Source: Ghiorsea sp.
GTDB taxonomy: Bacteria > Pseudomonadota > Zetaproteobacteria > Mariprofundales > Mariprofundaceae
NCBI GenBank assembly: GCA_021772875.1
Contig: JAJFLD010000068.1
Coordinates: 1 to 8,421, forward strand
Direction of reading: 5' to 3'
DNA: 8,421 nt
Part shown: positions 5,892 through 8,421 of the stretch, piece after piece
Numbering within the stretch: the stretch's first letter is position 1
Layout of the letters: each line of letters begins with the position of its first letter
The notes under the pieces: model-generated
Databases searched by the model: none
Told to the model about the DNA's origin: nothing
Seen by the model: only the letters and a program-made list of their open reading frames with translations
Made by a program: the position numbers and the translations under genes

Positions 5892-7759
5892 CACATACCC
5901 CTTATTTGTTTCAAAATACCCTCAACATCTAAGCCCAAATCGCGAAGAATTTCTGTTTGTGTGCCATGCTCTGGGAAAGCATCTGGCATGGCAATGTGTT
6001 TAAACCCACCTGACCAACCAGATTTTATAGCCTCAACAGCAATTTTCTCACCTACACCACCTTCTGCCACACCTTCTTCAACCACAATCAATGGTTTCCC
6101 AGCCGGTAAAAATTGTTTAATCGCCTCAATATCTAGCGGTTTAACAAATCTCAGGTTTAACACGGCAAACGACTTCGCATCTTCATCATGTAAAATTTTC
6201 GCCGCTTGTTTCACATCACATAAACGTGTGCCTACAGAAACAATTAAACCATCATCACCCGCAGCAATCAACTCAGCTTTGCCCACAGGTAAAGCTGTTG
6301 GTGTTTCAGCAGCCAAACCAAGCCCTGAACCACGCGGATAACGAATAGCCACTGGGCCATCGATTTCCAACGCTGTTTTTAACATGTGTGAAAGCTCAAT
6401 TTCATCTTTAGGACACATGATAGTCATGTTGGGCAGGCAACGAAGGAAAGCGATATCAAACATGCCCGTGTGTGTGGCACCATCTGCACCCACAATACCA
6501 GCCCTATCCAAACACATGACCACATTTAGATTTTGGATGCAAATATCATGGATGATTTGATCATAAGCACGCTGCAAGAAGGTAGAATAAATCGCTACCA
6601 CTGGTCTCATGCCAGAACATGCCAAACCACCAGCAAAGGTAAGCGCATGTTGCTCTGCTATGCCTACATCAATGCAACGATCAGGAAAGCGTTGTGCAAA
6701 ACGTGATAACCCAGTGCCGCCTGGCATAGCTGCTGTGATGGCAACAATAGATTCATCTTTTTCAGCCAAAGCAGTCAAGGTATCGGCAAATACATTGGTA
6801 TAACTGGCTGGCGCTTCAGTGTTTTTAACTGGTGCACCTGATTCAAGGCAATAAGGGCCCAAACCATGCCAAGTTTCAGGGTCTTCTTCGGCGGGTGAAT
6901 ATCCCAAACCTTTTTTGGTTAATACATGCAGTAAAACTGGGCCTTTCAAATCTTTGCAGTTTTCTAGGGTTGGCAACAAATGATCAAAATCATGACCATC
7001 AACAGGACCAATATAACGAAAACCCATCTCTTCAAACAATGTACCCGGTGTAATCATACCCTTCACATGTTCTTCCAAACGTTTGGCAACATCCAAGGCG
7101 CCAGGCAATTTATTCAACACACGTTTCGCGGTTTCTTTGGCAGAGACATACGATTTACCACTGATAAGTCGCGCCAAATAAGATGACATCGCCCCGACAT
7201 TCGGCGCAATCGACATCTCATTATCATTCAAAATCACAAGCAGGTTATTGTTGTTGCCACCTGCATGATTTAACGCTTCAAAGGCCATGCCGCCACCAAG
7301 TGAACCATCACCAATAATGGCAACACTGTGATTGTTTTGATGTTGTAAATCCCTACCAACAGCAAAACCATATGCCGCAGAAATGGAAGTTGAAGCGTGG
7401 CCTGCGCCAAAAGCATCATGTTCAGATTCTTTGCGTTTGGTAAAGCCATTCAGACCACCATATTGACGCATGGTTGGCATGCCTTGCAGCCTGCCCGTTA
7501 AAATCTTGTGCGGATAAGCTTGATGACCCACATCCCAAATGATTTTGTCTTTGGGTGAATCAAACACATAATGCAAGGCAATAGATAACTCAACCACCCC
7601 CAATCCTGCACCCAAATGCCCACCAATAGGTGCCAGCGTTTGAATCAAATAATCACGCATTTGTTTGGACAATGCAGGAAGTTGCGATGGCGTTAAACGC
7701 TTGAGGTCTTCCAGACCAGCTATGGAGGACAACAAATCCATGTTTTTCTCGTTTGCCAT
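5891..7759 (-). CDS. dxs: 1-deoxy-D-xylulose-5-phosphate synthase
   Basis: 622 residues, the normal full length for DXS. It condenses pyruvate and glyceraldehyde 3-phosphate to 1-deoxy-D-xylulose 5-phosphate, the first step of the MEP isoprenoid pathway and also a source for thiamine and pyridoxal synthesis; it is a cytoplasmic ThDP enzyme. Visible signatures are GGHLGAGLG with H48, WDVGHQAYPHKILTGR (H79), the ThDP motif from GDG (150-152) to NDN (178-180), GPVDGH, the proton-relay Glu in GIAEQHA (E369), R397 in FLQRAYDQ, D426 and H430 in GADGATHTG, and YPRG near 475. These track the E. coli enzyme with a one-residue offset. The ATG at 7759 has GAGGG (7765-7769) 5 nt away and overlaps the ispA stop by 1 nt (TAATG). 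The cytochrome gene follows with another 1-nt overlap. No key residue appears missing. A run of four Asn (169-172) precedes the NDN strand. Confidence 0.98.
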   Translation of the reverse strand: MANEKNMDLLSSIAGLEDLKRLTPSQLPALSKQMRDYLIQTLAPIGGHLGAGLGVVELSIALHYVFDSPKDKIIWDVGHQAYPHKILTGRLQGMPTMRQYGGLNGFTKRKESEHDAFGAGHASTSISAAYGFAVGRDLQHQNNHSVAIIGDGSLGGGMAFEALNHAGGNNNNLLVILNDNEMSIAPNVGAMSSYLARLISGKSYVSAKETAKRVLNKLPGALDVAKRLEEHVKGMITPGTLFEEMGFRYIGPVDGHDFDHLLPTLENCKDLKGPVLLHVLTKKGLGYSPAEEDPETWHGLGPYCLESGAPVKNTEAPASYTNVFADTLTALAEKDESIVAITAAMPGGTGLSRFAQRFPDRCIDVGIAEQHALTFAGGLACSGMRPVVAIYSTFLQRAYDQIIHDICIQNLNVVMCLDRAGIVGADGATHTGMFDIAFLRCLPNMTIMCPKDEIELSHMLKTALEIDGPVAIRYPRGSGLGLAAETPTALPVGKAELIAAGDDGLIVSVGTRLCDVKQAAKILHDEDAKSFAVLNLRFVKPLDIEAIKQFLPAGKPLIVVEEGVAEGGVGEKIAVEAIKSGWSGGFKHIAMPDAFPEHGTQTEILRDLGLDVEGILKQIRGM

Positions 7760-8421
7760 TATTGCCCTCGCTTTAAAATATACACTGCCAAATCGCGCAA
7801 ATGGTTGCCGCCTTCACCAACCAAAGGTTGGCAAGACGTTAAAGCTAAATCACACATTTCATCTGCCAATTCTCGTGCCCTGCCCACGCCCAACACAGAC
7901 ACATAGGTCGCTTTATGCTGTGCTTCATCTTTCCCAGCACTTTTACCCAAAGCCTCACTTGTTGCTGTGGCATCCAAAATGTCATCTGCAATTTGGAACA
8001 ATAATCCAACAGCTTTGCCATAGCGCGAACATGCAGCCAATTGCTCTTCATTTGCACCCGCCAAAAGCGCGCCCGCTTCACAAGACCAACGTAGTAATTC
8101 ACCTGTTTTGTGCAAATGGATGCGCTCAACTTCCAACACATTCTCAATGGTTTTATTTTCAGCCAAAATATCCATCATTTGCCCACCAACCATACCACGA
8201 CAACCCGCAGCAACGGCCATATCTTTCATCAATTGTACTTTGATTGTTGCTGCCACATCAAGATCGGTCAGAAGTTCAAAACTCAACGTTTGCAAGGCAT
8301 CTGCAGCCAACACAGCCGTTGCTTCATCAAATTGTTTGTGGCAAGTGGCTTTACCACGCCTTAAATCATCATCATCCATACACGGCAAATCATCATGAAT
8401 CAAAGAATAAGTATGCATACA
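7759..8421 (-). CDS. ispA: Farnesyl/geranyl diphosphate synthase, N-terminus missing
   Basis: The last 220 residues of a short-chain trans-prenyl diphosphate synthase; the 5' part lies beyond the right edge (roughly 75-80 residues missing compared with the usual 295-300). It extends DMAPP or GPP with isopentenyl diphosphate, probably to FPP, the precursor of undecaprenyl, quinone and haem side chains. Visible motifs are the first Asp-rich motif DDLPCMDDDDLRRG (about 10-23 of the fragment), GGQMMD (79-84), HLHKTG (111-116) and the second Asp-rich motif QIADDILD (143-150), followed by the lysine-containing GKSAGKDE loop. The short spacing between the first Asp-rich motif Asp pairs (DDxxxxD) is bacterial FPPS-type. 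Chain length cannot be fixed because the residues just upstream of the first motif are cut off. It is coupled to dxs by a 1-nt overlap, so both act in the same pathway from one transcript. Confidence 0.95.
   Translation of the reverse strand, partial: CMHTYSLIHDDLPCMDDDDLRRGKATCHKQFDEATAVLAADALQTLSFELLTDLDVAATIKVQLMKDMAVAAGCRGMVGGQMMDILAENKTIENVLEVERIHLHKTGELLRWSCEAGALLAGANEEQLAACSRYGKAVGLLFQIADDILDATATSEALGKSAGKDEAQHKATYVSVLGVGRARELADEMCDLALTSCQPLVGEGGNHLRDLAVYILKRGQ

Noticed and set aside
7665..8243. Plus-strand open frame of 192 codons
   Set aside because: Antisense across the ispA/dxs junction, both of which are clearly conserved coding sequence; composition is His/Pro/Leu-rich and not protein-like.

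Overview
The window reads as a compact piece of a Gram-negative bacterial chromosome. All seven recognisable genes lie on the minus strand, so they are transcribed from right to left. Base composition looks moderately AT-rich by eye (not computed). A lipobox-anchored c-type cytochrome, IspA plus DXS of the MEP pathway, and a 7TM/transglutaminase-like protein paired with a RimK-like ATP-grasp protein all suggest a proteobacterium, perhaps gamma- or zeta-like. No rRNA, tRNA or other phylogenetic marker is present, so this placement is only an inference. I see no mobile elements, CRISPR arrays, tRNAs or integration scars.

Right part (5103-8421): an isoprenoid-precursor block. The 3' part of ispA (polyprenyl diphosphate synthase, cut by the right edge) overlaps dxs (1-deoxy-D-xylulose-5-phosphate synthase, complete) by 1 nt. 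dxs in turn overlaps by 1 nt the gene of a lipoprotein monohaem cytochrome c, whose haem domain sits on a long Ala/Glu/Pro-rich stalk. The spacing suggests one transcript with coupled translation.

Middle (4303-5102): a 112-nt gap with a possible weak terminator hairpin follows the cytochrome gene. Then comes a small three-helix membrane protein resembling PepSY-associated TM proteins, whose Shine-Dalgarno lies in the loop of a short inverted repeat. A second gap of 124 nt separates it from the left block.

Left part (1-4302): a tightly coupled three-gene block with two ATGA overlaps. In transcription order it encodes (i) a membrane protein with a periplasmic transglutaminase-like domain followed by about seven TM helices, (ii) a cytoplasmic RimK/alpha-L-glutamate-ligase-like ATP-grasp protein, and (iii) a membrane-anchored protein of about 13 TPR repeats that runs off the left edge. 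The first two are a recurrent pair known from comparative genomics and linked there to peptide or amino-acid ligation, with poorly defined biochemistry. This is the most interesting part of the window: the domain the family calls an inactive transglutaminase keeps an apparent Cys-His-Asp triad here, and the large TPR protein is an additional coupled component.
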